Shown here in pieces: positions 25,576 to 34,508 of a DNA stretch of 64,000 nucleotides; within the stretch, counting starts at the first letter, position 1, and each line of letters begins with the position of its first letter. The stretch spans positions 1 to 64,000 of the forward strand of contig NZ_JBOCEG010000002.1 in the NCBI RefSeq assembly GCF_050586465.1, in the 5' to 3' direction. The notes beneath the pieces were generated by a model that was not told the origin of the DNA, did not search any database, and worked only from the letters and a program-made list of their open reading frames with translations. The DNA is from CAJXYS01 sp913063035 (lineage in GTDB: Bacteria > Pseudomonadota > Alphaproteobacteria > Rhodobacterales > Rhodobacteraceae). Both the position numbers and the translations under genes were made by a program.

Positions 25576-26039
25576 GGCCTGTCATCGGAGGAGGGCTTCT
25601 GGCCCTCCTCCTCTTGCCGACCGTGTCACGCGCAGACACGCTGACCGCTACCGTTATCGACACCGGCGCCGAGATCCTCAGCGCCGACGTGCCCGAGGGC
25701 GCGGGGTGGTGCGTGCTCTGGCATCATTCCGTGCAGGGGTTCGAGGTGGAAGACTGCTACGAGAACCGGGCCGGGCGCATGGTGCTCGTCCGCTCGCACC
25801 TTCCCGATTTCGCCGCCGGGCTCGACCATATCCCCGGCCGCGGCCGGCAGGTGTCCGACGGGCAGGGCGGCTACTGGATCGAGGATCTCGACGAGGCGGT
25901 GCCCGGCGACGCCTATGTCCTGCGCCCCGGCGCCGGCCCCGTGGATCACCGCATCCGGATCGGCGACCGGGTCGTTTCCCTGTCCGACGCGGCCGCCCAT
26001 GAGCGGGTGCGTATCGCGCTGATCGAGGAGGGAGGCTGA
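25572..26039 (+). CDS. DUF1850 domain protein of the TAXI-TRAP operon
   Basis: 155 residues with a GTG start overlapping the receptor stop. A signal peptide (MRPVIGGGLLALLLLPTVSRA) suggests a periplasmic protein. The core WCVLWHHSVQGFEVEDCYEN carries two cysteines 17 apart. It continues with DFAAGLDHIPGRG and matches DUF1850, a small domain almost always found between TAXI receptor and permease genes. It probably assists or senses the transporter, but its activity is not known. Its stop overlaps the permease start by one base (TGATG). Confidence 0.85.
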   Translation: MRPVIGGGLLALLLLPTVSRADTLTATVIDTGAEILSADVPEGAGWCVLWHHSVQGFEVEDCYENRAGRMVLVRSHLPDFAAGLDHIPGRGRQVSDGQGGYWIEDLDEAVPGDAYVLRPGAGPVDHRIRIGDRVVSLSDAAAHERVRIALIEEGG

Positions 26040-28021
26040 TGGTCACCGACATGGCCGGGCAGCCGGAGCCCCCCGGGCCGTCCACCGTGGTGCTCAAGCT
26101 GATCACCGTCGTCGGCATCGCGCTGTCGCTCTTCCAGCTTTACGCCGCCGGCGTGCAGCCGCTCGGGCTGTTCTACCAGCGCCCGATCCACCTGGGCTTC
26201 ATCCTGGTCCTGTGCTTTCTCATCCACCCCGCCTTCGGTCCCAACCGGCCCCGCGGCGTGCTGGGCTGGATCATCGACGGGGCGCTGATCGCCTGCGGCA
26301 TCCTCGTGGGGTTCTGGGTGCCCTGGAACATCGACATCATCGCCAACGCGATCTTCCCGCGCACGATCGACGTGGCCGTCGGCGTCGTCACCACGCTCGT
26401 CGTGCTCGAGGCCGCGCGCCGCGCCGTCGGCTGGGTCATGACGCTGATCGGGGGGATATTCCTGGCCTACGCCTTCGCCGGCGGGCGGGGCGAACTGCCC
26501 TGGCTGGCCGACTGGATGCCGGGCATCCTCAATCACAGGGGCTATTCGCTCGACCGCCTGTCCAGCCAGATGACCCTCGGCGCCGAGGGGATCTTCGGCA
26601 TCCCGCTCGGCGTCGCCGCGACCTTCATCTTCGTCTTCGTGCTTTTCGGCGCCTTCCTCGAGGTGACCGGCGCGGGCAAGTTCTTCATCGATCTCGCCTA
26701 TGCCGCCACCGGCCGCCAGCGGGGCGGGCCGGCCAAGGCCTCGGTCATCGCCTCGGCCGGGATGGGGTCGATCTCGGGCTCGGCCATCGCCAACGTGGTG
26801 ACGACCGGCGCCTTCACCATCCCGCTGATGAAGCGGCTCGGCTACCGACCGGCGCAGGCCGGCGGGATCGAGGCGGCGGCCTCGACGGGCGGGCAGATCA
26901 TGCCGCCGCTGATGGGTGCCGGCGCCTTCCTGATGAGCGAGTTCACGCGCGTGCCCTATGTCGAGATCGTCCTGATCTCGATCTTCCCGGCGGTGCTCTA
27001 TTTCGGGGCGGTCTACCTGCTGGTCCATATCGCGGCGGTCAAGCAGGGCATGTCCGGCATGACCTCCGACGAGTTGCCGAGCGTGCGGGACGTCATGGCC
27101 GAGGGCTGGCATTTCCTGCTGCCGATCGTTGCGCTGATCGCGCTGCTGATCGCCGGCTATTCCCCGATGCGCGTCGGGTTCTTCGCCATCGTCGCGGTGG
27201 TGGCGGCGGCGGTGCTGCGGGCGCTCATGGATTTCGTGCTGAAGGGGCCCACGCTGGACGGGTTCGCGGCGCTCTGCCGGGCCGGGGCGGCCAAGACGCT
27301 CGAGGCGCTGGAGCTGGGCGCGCGGAACGCCGTGCCGGTCTCGATGGCCTGCGCGGTGGCCGGCATCATCGTGGGCGTCGTGGGGCTGACCGGGCTCGGG
27401 CTCAAGTTCTCGGCAATGATGATCGCCTTCTCGGGCGGCAATCTCGTCCTTGCGCTGCTTCTGGTGATCATCGCCAGCCTGATCCTCGGGATGGGGCTGC
27501 CGGTGACGGCGGCCTATATCGTGCTGATCATCCTGGTCGGGCCCGCGCTCACCGAGGAATTCGGCCTGCCGATCCTGATCGCGCATCTGGTGGTGTTCTG
27601 GTACTCGCAGGACTCCAACGTCACGCCCCCCGTGGCGCTGGCGGGCTTCGCGGGTTCCGCGATCGCCGGATCGAAACCGATGGAAACCAGTTTCCAGGCC
27701 TGGAAATTCGCCAAGGGCCTGTACCTGATCCCGCTCTTCATGGTCTTCAACGAACCGATCATCGTCGGCGGGCCGGTGCCGCTGGTGCTCTGGAACGGGG
27801 CCATCGCGATCCTGGCCATCGTGGCCTTTGCCGCGGTGCTCGAGGGGTTCCTCTGGGCACCGATCCCGACGTGGCAACGCGCGTTGCTGATCCCGGCCGT
27901 GATCGCGGTCTTCTGGCCCGACCTGACGGCCGAGATCGCCGGCGCCGTGCTGATCTGCGGTCTTCTGGGGCTCAACCGTGCCGCCCGCGCCAGGACGGGA
28001 GAGACACCCACCACCGCATGA
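26039..28021 (+). CDS. TRAP transporter permease, fused DctQ-DctM type (TAXI-linked)
   Basis: 660-residue inner-membrane protein with about 16-18 hydrophobic segments. The small-subunit part (DctQ-like) covers about residues 1-130 and the DctM-like part the rest. Family marks are ASAGMGSISGSAIANVVTTGAFTIP and AAASTGGQIMPPLMGAGAF near residues 240-300, with DSNVTPPVALAGFAGSAIAG near 520. It imports the receptor's ligand using an ion gradient. It is translationally linked to DUF1850 and followed after 83 bases by a class V PLP enzyme. Confidence 0.92.
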   Translation: MVTDMAGQPEPPGPSTVVLKLITVVGIALSLFQLYAAGVQPLGLFYQRPIHLGFILVLCFLIHPAFGPNRPRGVLGWIIDGALIACGILVGFWVPWNIDIIANAIFPRTIDVAVGVVTTLVVLEAARRAVGWVMTLIGGIFLAYAFAGGRGELPWLADWMPGILNHRGYSLDRLSSQMTLGAEGIFGIPLGVAATFIFVFVLFGAFLEVTGAGKFFIDLAYAATGRQRGGPAKASVIASAGMGSISGSAIANVVTTGAFTIPLMKRLGYRPAQAGGIEAAASTGGQIMPPLMGAGAFLMSEFTRVPYVEIVLISIFPAVLYFGAVYLLVHIAAVKQGMSGMTSDELPSVRDVMAEGWHFLLPIVALIALLIAGYSPMRVGFFAIVAVVAAAVLRALMDFVLKGPTLDGFAALCRAGAAKTLEALELGARNAVPVSMACAVAGIIVGVVGLTGLGLKFSAMMIAFSGGNLVLALLLVIIASLILGMGLPVTAAYIVLIILVGPALTEEFGLPILIAHLVVFWYSQDSNVTPPVALAGFAGSAIAGSKPMETSFQAWKFAKGLYLIPLFMVFNEPIIVGGPVPLVLWNGAIAILAIVAFAAVLEGFLWAPIPTWQRALLIPAVIAVFWPDLTAEIAGAVLICGLLGLNRAARARTGETPTTA

Positions 28022-28104
28022 CCGCCTGCCGTCGCGGGTATCGCTGACACCCTAATCCGGCGGGCACCGTCCGGGCGCCCGTCCCAAACCGTCGAGGAGA
28101 GAGA

Positions 28105-29367
28105 ATGTTCGAGCAGACACCGGGCCTGATGGACGAGATCCGCGGGCGTTTCGCCCATGTCGACAGCTGCCCCTTCCAGGGCGATCGCGTCTTTTTCGAA
28201 AACGCGGGCGGCGCGCTGACGTTGAATTCCGTGGTCGAGACCACGACGAAGTTCGCCGCCATCCCCGACAACCAGGGCCGGGATAACCCCGCGGCGCACG
28301 CACTGGTCGATATCATCAACCGCGCCAAGGCGGACATGCGGGTGCTCTTCAACGCGCCCGAGGGCCAGTTCTTCGTCGGCGAGAGCGGGACGGAGCTGCT
28401 CTTCCGGCTGATCCGCGCGGCCTGTATCGGCACCCGCGGCGGCGGCCGCGTGCTCGGCACGACGCTGGAACATCCCGCCTCGCGCAGCGCCGCCAGACAG
28501 TGGAGCGAGATCGCCGGCCAGACCCATGTGCTGGTGGCCCATGACGACGCGACCGGCTCGGTCGATCCGGCGCATTACGCCCCCGAGATCACGCCCGATA
28601 CGCGGGTGGCCACGATCCTCCACACCTCGCCGGTGACGGGCATGGGCGTGGATGTCGGCGCCATCGCCCGGAAGATCCGCGAGACGGCGCCGGACTGCTA
28701 CATCATCGTGGACGGGATCCAGCATGCCGCGCACGGACGCCTGGACATCCAGTCCTACGGCATCGACGGCTACGTGATCTCGCCCTACAAGTGCTTCTCG
28801 CGTCATGGCTACGGGGTGGCCTGGGTGTCCGACCGGCTGGCGCAGATGCCGCATGATCACCTGATGGGCGCGCCGGGCGAACCCTGGGAGCTGGGCACGC
28901 GGGACACCGGGGCCTACGCGACCTTCTCGGACGTGGTGGCCTATTTCGACTGGCTGGGCGGCCGGTTCAGCGACTCCGACGACCGCCGCACCCGGATCGA
29001 GGCCGCGGGCCGGGCGATCCACGAGCACGAAACGGCGCTGACCGACGCGATGCTGCACGGCACGGGCAACCTGGCCGGGCTGGCCGACATTCCGGGCATC
29101 GGGGTGATCGGCGGCATCGACAATCCCCGGCGCGAGGGGCTGGTCTCGATCACCGTCGATGGCGTGCCCGCAGCCGAGGTCGTGAGCCGGCTGAACGCGC
29201 AGGGTATCCGCACCCACACGCGCAAGGCCGATCACTACTCGGGCAACATCCTCGATCCCTTGGGGCTCGACAGCTGCATCCGCGTGTCGCTCTGCCACTA
29301 CAACACCACCGACGAGGTCGCCCGCTTCCTGACCGCGATCCGCGAGATCGCCGAGAGTGCCGCGTGA
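28105..29367 (+). CDS. Class V aminotransferase / cysteine-desulfurase-like PLP enzyme
   Basis: 420 residues, fold type I PLP enzyme of the cysteine desulfurase-like branch that lacks a proven sulfur role. The N-terminal NAGGALTLNSVVE loop and FVGESGTELLFRLIRAA are family marks. LHTSPVTGMGVDVGAI lies near residue 175, VDGIQHAAHGRLDIQ near 205 and SPYKCFSRHGYGVAWV near 232 with the PLP lysine. Because it directly follows a TAXI-TRAP operon on the same strand, it may act on the imported compound (inference). GAGGAGAGAGA precedes the ATG. Confidence 0.85.
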   Translation: MFEQTPGLMDEIRGRFAHVDSCPFQGDRVFFENAGGALTLNSVVETTTKFAAIPDNQGRDNPAAHALVDIINRAKADMRVLFNAPEGQFFVGESGTELLFRLIRAACIGTRGGGRVLGTTLEHPASRSAARQWSEIAGQTHVLVAHDDATGSVDPAHYAPEITPDTRVATILHTSPVTGMGVDVGAIARKIRETAPDCYIIVDGIQHAAHGRLDIQSYGIDGYVISPYKCFSRHGYGVAWVSDRLAQMPHDHLMGAPGEPWELGTRDTGAYATFSDVVAYFDWLGGRFSDSDDRRTRIEAAGRAIHEHETALTDAMLHGTGNLAGLADIPGIGVIGGIDNPRREGLVSITVDGVPAAEVVSRLNAQGIRTHTRKADHYSGNILDPLGLDSCIRVSLCHYNTTDEVARFLTAIREIAESAA

Positions 29368-29401
29368 ACGCGGCGCTCCGCACCGGGCGCGGCGCGCGCC
29401 C

Positions 29402-29875
29402 GTGACCGGGACCCGCGCCGGCGAGGTCGCCGCGGAGACCGGCGCAGCGCGCGATGCGGGGCTCCGGTTCATCGGCCGGATCGGCACGCCCTGGACCGAC
29501 CGGGCCGATTGCCCGCGCCAGGGCGGGGCCGATGGCCCGGCATGCCGCGTGGAGCTGTTCGCGCCCTTCGACCGGGCGCTTGCCGGGCTGGAGGCCTACG
29601 AAACGGTCGAGCTTCTCTACTGGCTCGACCGGTCGCGACGCGATCTCCTGGTGCAGAACCCGACGTCGGACGGGACGCTTTACGGCACCTTCGCGCTCCG
29701 CTCGCCCGAGCGGCCCAACCCGATCGGCACGGCGCTTGTCCGCCTGGTGGCGATCGACGGACCGGTGCTGACGGTGCGCGGGCTCGACTGCCTCGACGGC
29801 ACGCCGCTGCTCGACATCAAGCCCGACCGGGACAGTTTCACGCCGAAAGCGCCGCCGAAGCCGGGCGCCGGTTAG
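29402..29875 (+). CDS. trmO: TsaA-domain tRNA (t6A37) N6-methyltransferase
   Basis: 157 residues. Methylates the N6-threonylcarbamoyladenosine of tRNA-Thr to m6t6A using SAM. The family core is visible: GRIGTPWTDRADCPRQG near residue 23, VELLYWLDRSRRDLL near 65, the diagnostic SPERPNPIG near 100 and GLDCLDGTPLLDIKPD near 123. Start choice is uncertain. GTG 29402 is taken; GTG 29357 would overlap the upstream gene and adds a basic tail without family sequence. Confidence 0.87.
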   Translation: MTGTRAGEVAAETGAARDAGLRFIGRIGTPWTDRADCPRQGGADGPACRVELFAPFDRALAGLEAYETVELLYWLDRSRRDLLVQNPTSDGTLYGTFALRSPERPNPIGTALVRLVAIDGPVLTVRGLDCLDGTPLLDIKPDRDSFTPKAPPKPGAG

Positions 29876-29911
29876 CGGCCCGGGCGGCCGGCCCGCCGGC
29901 ATCCCGAAAAA

Positions 29912-29942
29912 GAGCGTCCCGGCGGATGGGGCCGGGACGCTC
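29912..29942 (-). terminator. Perfect hairpin between convergent trmO and PHP genes
   Basis: Perfect 12-bp stem GAGCGTCCCGGC / GCCGGGACGCTC with a seven-base loop, starting 37 bases after the trmO stop. On the minus strand it is followed by TTTTTC, so it reads best as an intrinsic terminator for the minus-strand PHP gene, though that gene ends 275 bases away. It may act on both strands. The surrounding 340-base gap (29876-30216) holds no gene. Confidence 0.6.
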
Positions 29943-30216
29943 CGTACTCGCTACGCGGGCACTCGGGAAACCTGTCTCATGGGGATCGTCGCCGTCGCGG
30001 GCAGGTCGCGGCATGGGGGGCGGGGGAAAAGGCGGCGGCACGCATACGGTGCGGGGGCCGCGGCCTTGACAGGGCACGCGCCCGTTCCGTCACGGCCAGG
30101 CCGGGATGCCACTTGCACTCGCTCACCCGCAAATCGTCACCCTCCGGTCGCGCCGCACGGGGCAGCCTCACCCGAAGCATCACTTATCCACATCACAGTT
30201 TTGTGACAGGTCTCGC

Positions 30217-31140
30217 TCAGTTCAGCCAGATCGGGTTCGACCAGGCCCGCCGCCCGGCCCGGTCGATGACCGTCACCCGTATCCACGGGCTTCGGCGGAA
30301 GCGCGACAGCGGCAGCGTGGCCTGGGTCATCGAGATGCCGTGGAGCACCTCGGCGGCGGTGCCCGCGCCCTGGACGATCACCGCGCCCACCGCCGAGCAA
30401 TCGACCGTGATCTCGCGCGCGCCGAGCGTGATGCCGCGCAACTCGGGGCCCTGGCTGCTGTAGTGCCGCCCGGCCTTCAGCGCCTCCAGCAAGGTCTCGG
30501 GGGCGTTCTCCTCGGCCTTGACCATCACCCAGCCGCCGAAATGATCCGGGCCATGGAAATGCGCGTCGTCCGTGGCGACCAGCGACAGGTGCCGGCCCTC
30601 GGTCAGCAGCAGGTCGAGCGTGTGCAGGCCATCGGGGCGGTCGGCACCGGTGGCGCAGCCGTGGTTATAGACCTCCACCGCGTGGGCTGCCTCGAGGCTG
30701 CGCGCGTCTGCCAGCGTCAGGCCGGACCATTGCGGATGCGCCACCGCGACGAAGGCGCCCGCGTCGCGGGCCCGCGCGGCCAGCTCCGGCCCGGTCTCCT
30801 GTCCATCCACCGGGGCAAAGCTCGGCGAGTGGGAGGGCGCGAAATCTGCAGGCAGGCCGACGGCGAGGATATGCCAGAGCTCGCCGTTCGACATGGCCCC
30901 GGAATGAAGCTCGGCGCCGGGGATCGTGGTGAAGCCGTTGCCGCGAAAACCCGTCGTATCGGCGATCGGGTAATCGAAGAGCCCGACGAAGTGATCGGTG
31001 AGGCTGATGAAGTCGTAGCCCTCGGCCCGGTAACGCCGGCAGACCTCGGCCGGGGACAGCGCCCCGTCTGACAGCGTCGAATGGGTGTGCAGGTTGCCGC
31101 GGAAAAAACGGCCGGGGGCGGCGAAGGCGTCGGGCGTCAT
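30217..31140 (-). CDS. PHP-domain metal-dependent phosphoesterase/hydrolase (CehA/McbA-like)
   Basis: 307 residues. The PHP fold metal ligands are visible: GNLHTHSTLSDGALSP near residue 14, FISLTDHFVG near 43, the E of PGAELHSG near 65, VAVAHPQWSG near 125 and ATDDAHFHGPDHFGG near 190. CehA/McbA-type hydrolases cleave carbamates or phosphate esters; the substrate is unknown. AGGAGAG precedes the ATG at 31140; an upstream in-frame start at 31191 lacks family sequence. Single-gene unit, 86 bases from the end of tamB on the same strand. Confidence 0.83.
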   Translation of the reverse strand: MTPDAFAAPGRFFRGNLHTHSTLSDGALSPAEVCRRYRAEGYDFISLTDHFVGLFDYPIADTTGFRGNGFTTIPGAELHSGAMSNGELWHILAVGLPADFAPSHSPSFAPVDGQETGPELAARARDAGAFVAVAHPQWSGLTLADARSLEAAHAVEVYNHGCATGADRPDGLHTLDLLLTEGRHLSLVATDDAHFHGPDHFGGWVMVKAEENAPETLLEALKAGRHYSSQGPELRGITLGAREITVDCSAVGAVIVQGAGTAAEVLHGISMTQATLPLSRFRRSPWIRVTVIDRAGRRAWSNPIWLN

Positions 31141-31226
31141 CGTGTCTCTCCTGGGGCGCGCGCGCGCTGAAATGCCGGGCTGGCCTAGCATTCGCCTGCG
31201 ACCCTTTCGTGACAGCGCGTCCGGGC

Positions 31227-34200
31227 TCAGTAGTCGCGCTCGAAGAAGATGCCGATGCCGCTCTCGCCTTCCGCGCCGACGCTGCCGCGCGCGGTCAGGC
31301 TCGGGGTCACGTCAAGATTGATCGTGATTTCCGTCTTGCCGTCGGAGCCGATCACCAGGTCCGTGTAGACGTTGTCGGTGATGTATTTCCCGATCCGTGC
31401 CGTGGTGCCGCCGTCCTCGCTGGTCTGGATGTCGAGATCGTCCAGCCCGAACTGGTCGCGTAGCCGTCCGATCACCCCGACGCTGCCCCGCCCGCTGAGT
31501 TCCGCGATCGCGTCGGCGAGCTGGGCGGCCTGGAAGGCTGACAATTCGTCGATGCCCCGGCCGAAGAAGAGCTGCGCCAGGATCTCGTCCTCGGGCAGCT
31601 CGGGTTCCGAGCGGAAGGTGATCTCCGGATCGGTGGCTGCGCCCTCGACGATGATGAAGACGATCACGCCGTCGTCGGTTTCGGACCGCGCGACCAGCCT
31701 GACGCGCGGCTCGAAGGTTCCCGCCAAGCTGAGCGCGCCCTCCGTCAGCACCAAGCGCTGGGCCAGGATGTCGAGCCGGCCGCGGACCAGCTCGAACTGG
31801 CCCGTCGGGATGACCTCGGCGGTCGTCCCGGCCAGGCGCAGCTCGCCGCCAAGCTCCGCGTCGAGCCCGCGCCCGCGCAGGAAGATCCGCCGCGGCGCCG
31901 AGATCGTCACGTCGAGCGGGTAGGCCGGCCCGGCCGTGCCGCCATCGCCGTTCGCGTCGCCGTCCAGGAGATGCGCGCGCTGGCGTGTCGTGCGCACGTC
32001 GCCCGGTTCGCCCAGGTGGGTGATGGGCGGGATCGCTTCGAGGCTGCCGAAGGTCGAGGTCGGCACCCGCAGATCGGTCTCGCCGAGATCGATGCGGCCC
32101 GCGATGCGCGCGCCCCCGGCCAGGGCGCCGTCGACCGTGACGTCGCCGGCGAGGGAGGTGCGGTAAAGCGCCGGATCCTCGAGAACCACGTTGCGCAGCC
32201 CGATGCGCAGCGCACCGGGGAAGCCGGCGTCGGGCGCCAGGGTGACGCGGCCGTCGGCGGTAATCCGTCCCCCCGTCTCGACCGCGGCGCCCACGTCGAT
32301 CTCGACCGCGCCCCCGGCGATATCGGCCCGGGCCTCAACGTCCTGCAGCGTCAGCCGCGCCTCGGGCAGCAGCACCCGCGTGCCGGCGGTCGAGACCCGC
32401 CCCGAGAGCGCGCCGATGCCGGGCGGGCCGTCGATGGCAAGATCGAAGTCCAGGTCCCCGCGCAGCCGGACGCCGCCGCCGATCACCGCGTCGGCCAGCG
32501 CCAGAGGCAGGCGCCCGTCCACGTCGAGATCGGCGCGGTTCGCCCCGGGCGCGTAGCTGCCGGCCACCGTGGCGCGGCTGCCGCCCGGTCCCTCGAGCGC
32601 GACGTCGAGCCTGTAGTCCGCGCCGTCCTGTCCCACTGTCCCGGCGACCGACAATGGCCCCGACAGCGCGTCGGTGAGCCGCGCGACATCGGTGATCCGC
32701 GCCGCGACCTCCAGCCGGGTCGCCCCGCTGGCGACGCTGCCGTCCGCCGATGCCTCCAGACCGGGGGTGGTGATCTCGAAGGCGCGCAGCGTGACGCCGC
32801 CGGTATCGCGCCGGGCCGAGAGCGCAAGCCGCCCAGGCCCGCCGACGAGCACGTCCGCGGTCGGCTCGCCGATCGACAGGCCATCTGTCCGTCCCGCCGC
32901 CTCGATGTCGAAACTGCCCGAGAGGAGCGTCGCGCTCCCTTCGGCTTGCAGCTCGGCCATGCCCCGCAGCGGGCGTCCGGCGAGACCCGAGAACCGCGAC
33001 AGGTCCGCAGCCGAGAGCTGCACCGTCCCCTGGGTCGCGATCCCCCCCGCCAGGTCCGAGACCCGCCCGTCGAGCGACAGGCTGTAATCGGCCCCGCCGA
33101 GCCGGACATCCGCGAGTTGAAGCGCGCCGCCGGCCTGCCACGACAGGCCCGCCGCCGCCGTGACGCGCGGGCCGGTCGCGCGGGCCAGTGCGGCGTCGGC
33201 GAAGGCGAGGCCCTCGGCGGTGGCCTCGACCTGCGCCCGCACGGCCTTGATCCCGCCGGTGTCGCGGGGCTGCCGGGTCAGCGTACCCCGCGCGTCGAGC
33301 GCAAGCCGATCGATGTCGGTGCCGTCGCGTGTCACTTCCTCGGCCAGGATGGAGCCCTGCCAGCCGCTGCCGCGCTTGGCGTCGTAGGACAGCGTCAGGC
33401 GGGCACTGCGCAGGCTGGTCTGCGGCGCGCCTGCCGGCAGGATCACCCGGCCGCCCGACGCGGCGGCGATCCGCCCGTTGAGATCGAAACGCTCGGGGAA
33501 CCCGTCGGCGCCGATCCGGGCGGTGCCGCCCAGGCCGAACTGCGCGGTTTCGATGTCCAGCCGCTCGATCACGGTTACGCCCGAGGGCGTGCGGTGACCG
33601 GCCAGGTCAAGCCGCGTGTCGGCCCCGAAGAAGGCCCGGTAGTCGGCGTCCATCAGCGGGCGGATATCGCCGCCGAGATCGGCGGAGAAGCGCTGCGTTC
33701 CGGCGCCGGCGGCGTCCTCGTCCCGTGCCAGCCGAACCCGCCCGGTGAGACGGTCGCGGCCCTCCGTCGCCAGCCGGATATCGGCCGTGAAATCCGAGAG
33801 CGCCCCCGTGCCCGCCACCGTCAGCGCGACCGCCGGCCGCCCGGGCAGCTGAAGAAGCCGGGCGGCGATCCCGTCGGACTCTTCCTGCAGGTCGAGATCC
33901 AGCGCGAGGTCCTGCGTCGCGTTGTCATAGGACGCGTCGAGCGCGAAACGCCCGCGCGGGCCATCGATGCGGGCGATCTCCAGCGTGGCCGTGCCGCGCC
34001 CGGAGACGAGCGCCAGCCCCCCTTTCGCAGTGAGCGCCGTGGCCTCGCCCAGAACCGGGGCGCCAAGGTTCACGCGCTCCGCGCTGATCTCGCCGATCTC
34101 CACCGACACGGGCAGCTCCGGCAGGGCGAACTCCTGCGCCTCCGGCGCCGGCGCCGCCGCATCCCCGTCGCCCGCGGGCAGGCGGGGCAGGGCGATGCGC

Positions 34201-34508
34201 TCGGCGGTCAGCCGGTTGACCTCGACCCGGCCGCGCAGCAGCGCGCCCCGGTTCCAGTCGAGCGTCACCCCCTCGAGGCTGAGCCAGACGCCGTCATCAT
34301 CGGCGATCGTCAGCGTTGCGATCGTCGCCTCGGAGCTCAGCGCGCCTTCGAAGCCGTCGATCCGCACCTCGCGCCCGGCATCGGACAGCAGCTCCTGCAG
34401 CTTGCGCGTCAGGAATCCCTTGCCCTCGTCGCCGTCGTCCTGTGCGGCCGCGAGGGCGGGCAGCAACAAAACGGCCAGGGCGGCGCAGATATGTGCCAGC
34501 TTTCTCAA
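31227..34508 (-). CDS. tamB: Translocation and assembly module subunit TamB
   Basis: 1093 residues. An N-terminal signal-anchor (MRKLAHICAALAVLLLPAL) holds it in the inner membrane. The rest is a long beta-helical groove spanning the periplasm. The C-terminal DUF490 domain is clear: FTFQLVRGRLDILAQRLVLT-type strands near residue 900, VIVFIIVEGAATDPEITF near 965, EDEILAQLFFGRGIDELSAFQ near 990 and a terminal beta-signal ending in FFERDY. It works with TamA, and members of this family move phospholipids or help insert outer-membrane proteins. It starts with TTG overlapping the tamA stop (TTGA). Confidence 0.93.
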   Translation of the reverse strand: MRKLAHICAALAVLLLPALAAAQDDGDEGKGFLTRKLQELLSDAGREVRIDGFEGALSSEATIATLTIADDDGVWLSLEGVTLDWNRGALLRGRVEVNRLTAERIALPRLPAGDGDAAAPAPEAQEFALPELPVSVEIGEISAERVNLGAPVLGEATALTAKGGLALVSGRGTATLEIARIDGPRGRFALDASYDNATQDLALDLDLQEESDGIAARLLQLPGRPAVALTVAGTGALSDFTADIRLATEGRDRLTGRVRLARDEDAAGAGTQRFSADLGGDIRPLMDADYRAFFGADTRLDLAGHRTPSGVTVIERLDIETAQFGLGGTARIGADGFPERFDLNGRIAAASGGRVILPAGAPQTSLRSARLTLSYDAKRGSGWQGSILAEEVTRDGTDIDRLALDARGTLTRQPRDTGGIKAVRAQVEATAEGLAFADAALARATGPRVTAAAGLSWQAGGALQLADVRLGGADYSLSLDGRVSDLAGGIATQGTVQLSAADLSRFSGLAGRPLRGMAELQAEGSATLLSGSFDIEAAGRTDGLSIGEPTADVLVGGPGRLALSARRDTGGVTLRAFEITTPGLEASADGSVASGATRLEVAARITDVARLTDALSGPLSVAGTVGQDGADYRLDVALEGPGGSRATVAGSYAPGANRADLDVDGRLPLALADAVIGGGVRLRGDLDFDLAIDGPPGIGALSGRVSTAGTRVLLPEARLTLQDVEARADIAGGAVEIDVGAAVETGGRITADGRVTLAPDAGFPGALRIGLRNVVLEDPALYRTSLAGDVTVDGALAGGARIAGRIDLGETDLRVPTSTFGSLEAIPPITHLGEPGDVRTTRQRAHLLDGDANGDGGTAGPAYPLDVTISAPRRIFLRGRGLDAELGGELRLAGTTAEVIPTGQFELVRGRLDILAQRLVLTEGALSLAGTFEPRVRLVARSETDDGVIVFIIVEGAATDPEITFRSEPELPEDEILAQLFFGRGIDELSAFQAAQLADAIAELSGRGSVGVIGRLRDQFGLDDLDIQTSEDGGTTARIGKYITDNVYTDLVIGSDGKTEITINLDVTPSLTARGSVGAEGESGIGIFFERDY

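Noticed and set aside
30184..30192. A perfect DnaA-box sequence, TTATCCACA, in the trmO-PHP gap
   Set aside because: It is a single box with no second copy, AT-rich tract or replication gene nearby. This is not enough for an origin.
30193..30206. TCACA-N4-TGTGA repeat just after the PHP gene
   Set aside because: It lies at a gene end, not a promoter, is only 14 bases long and may be chance. No regulator target is near.
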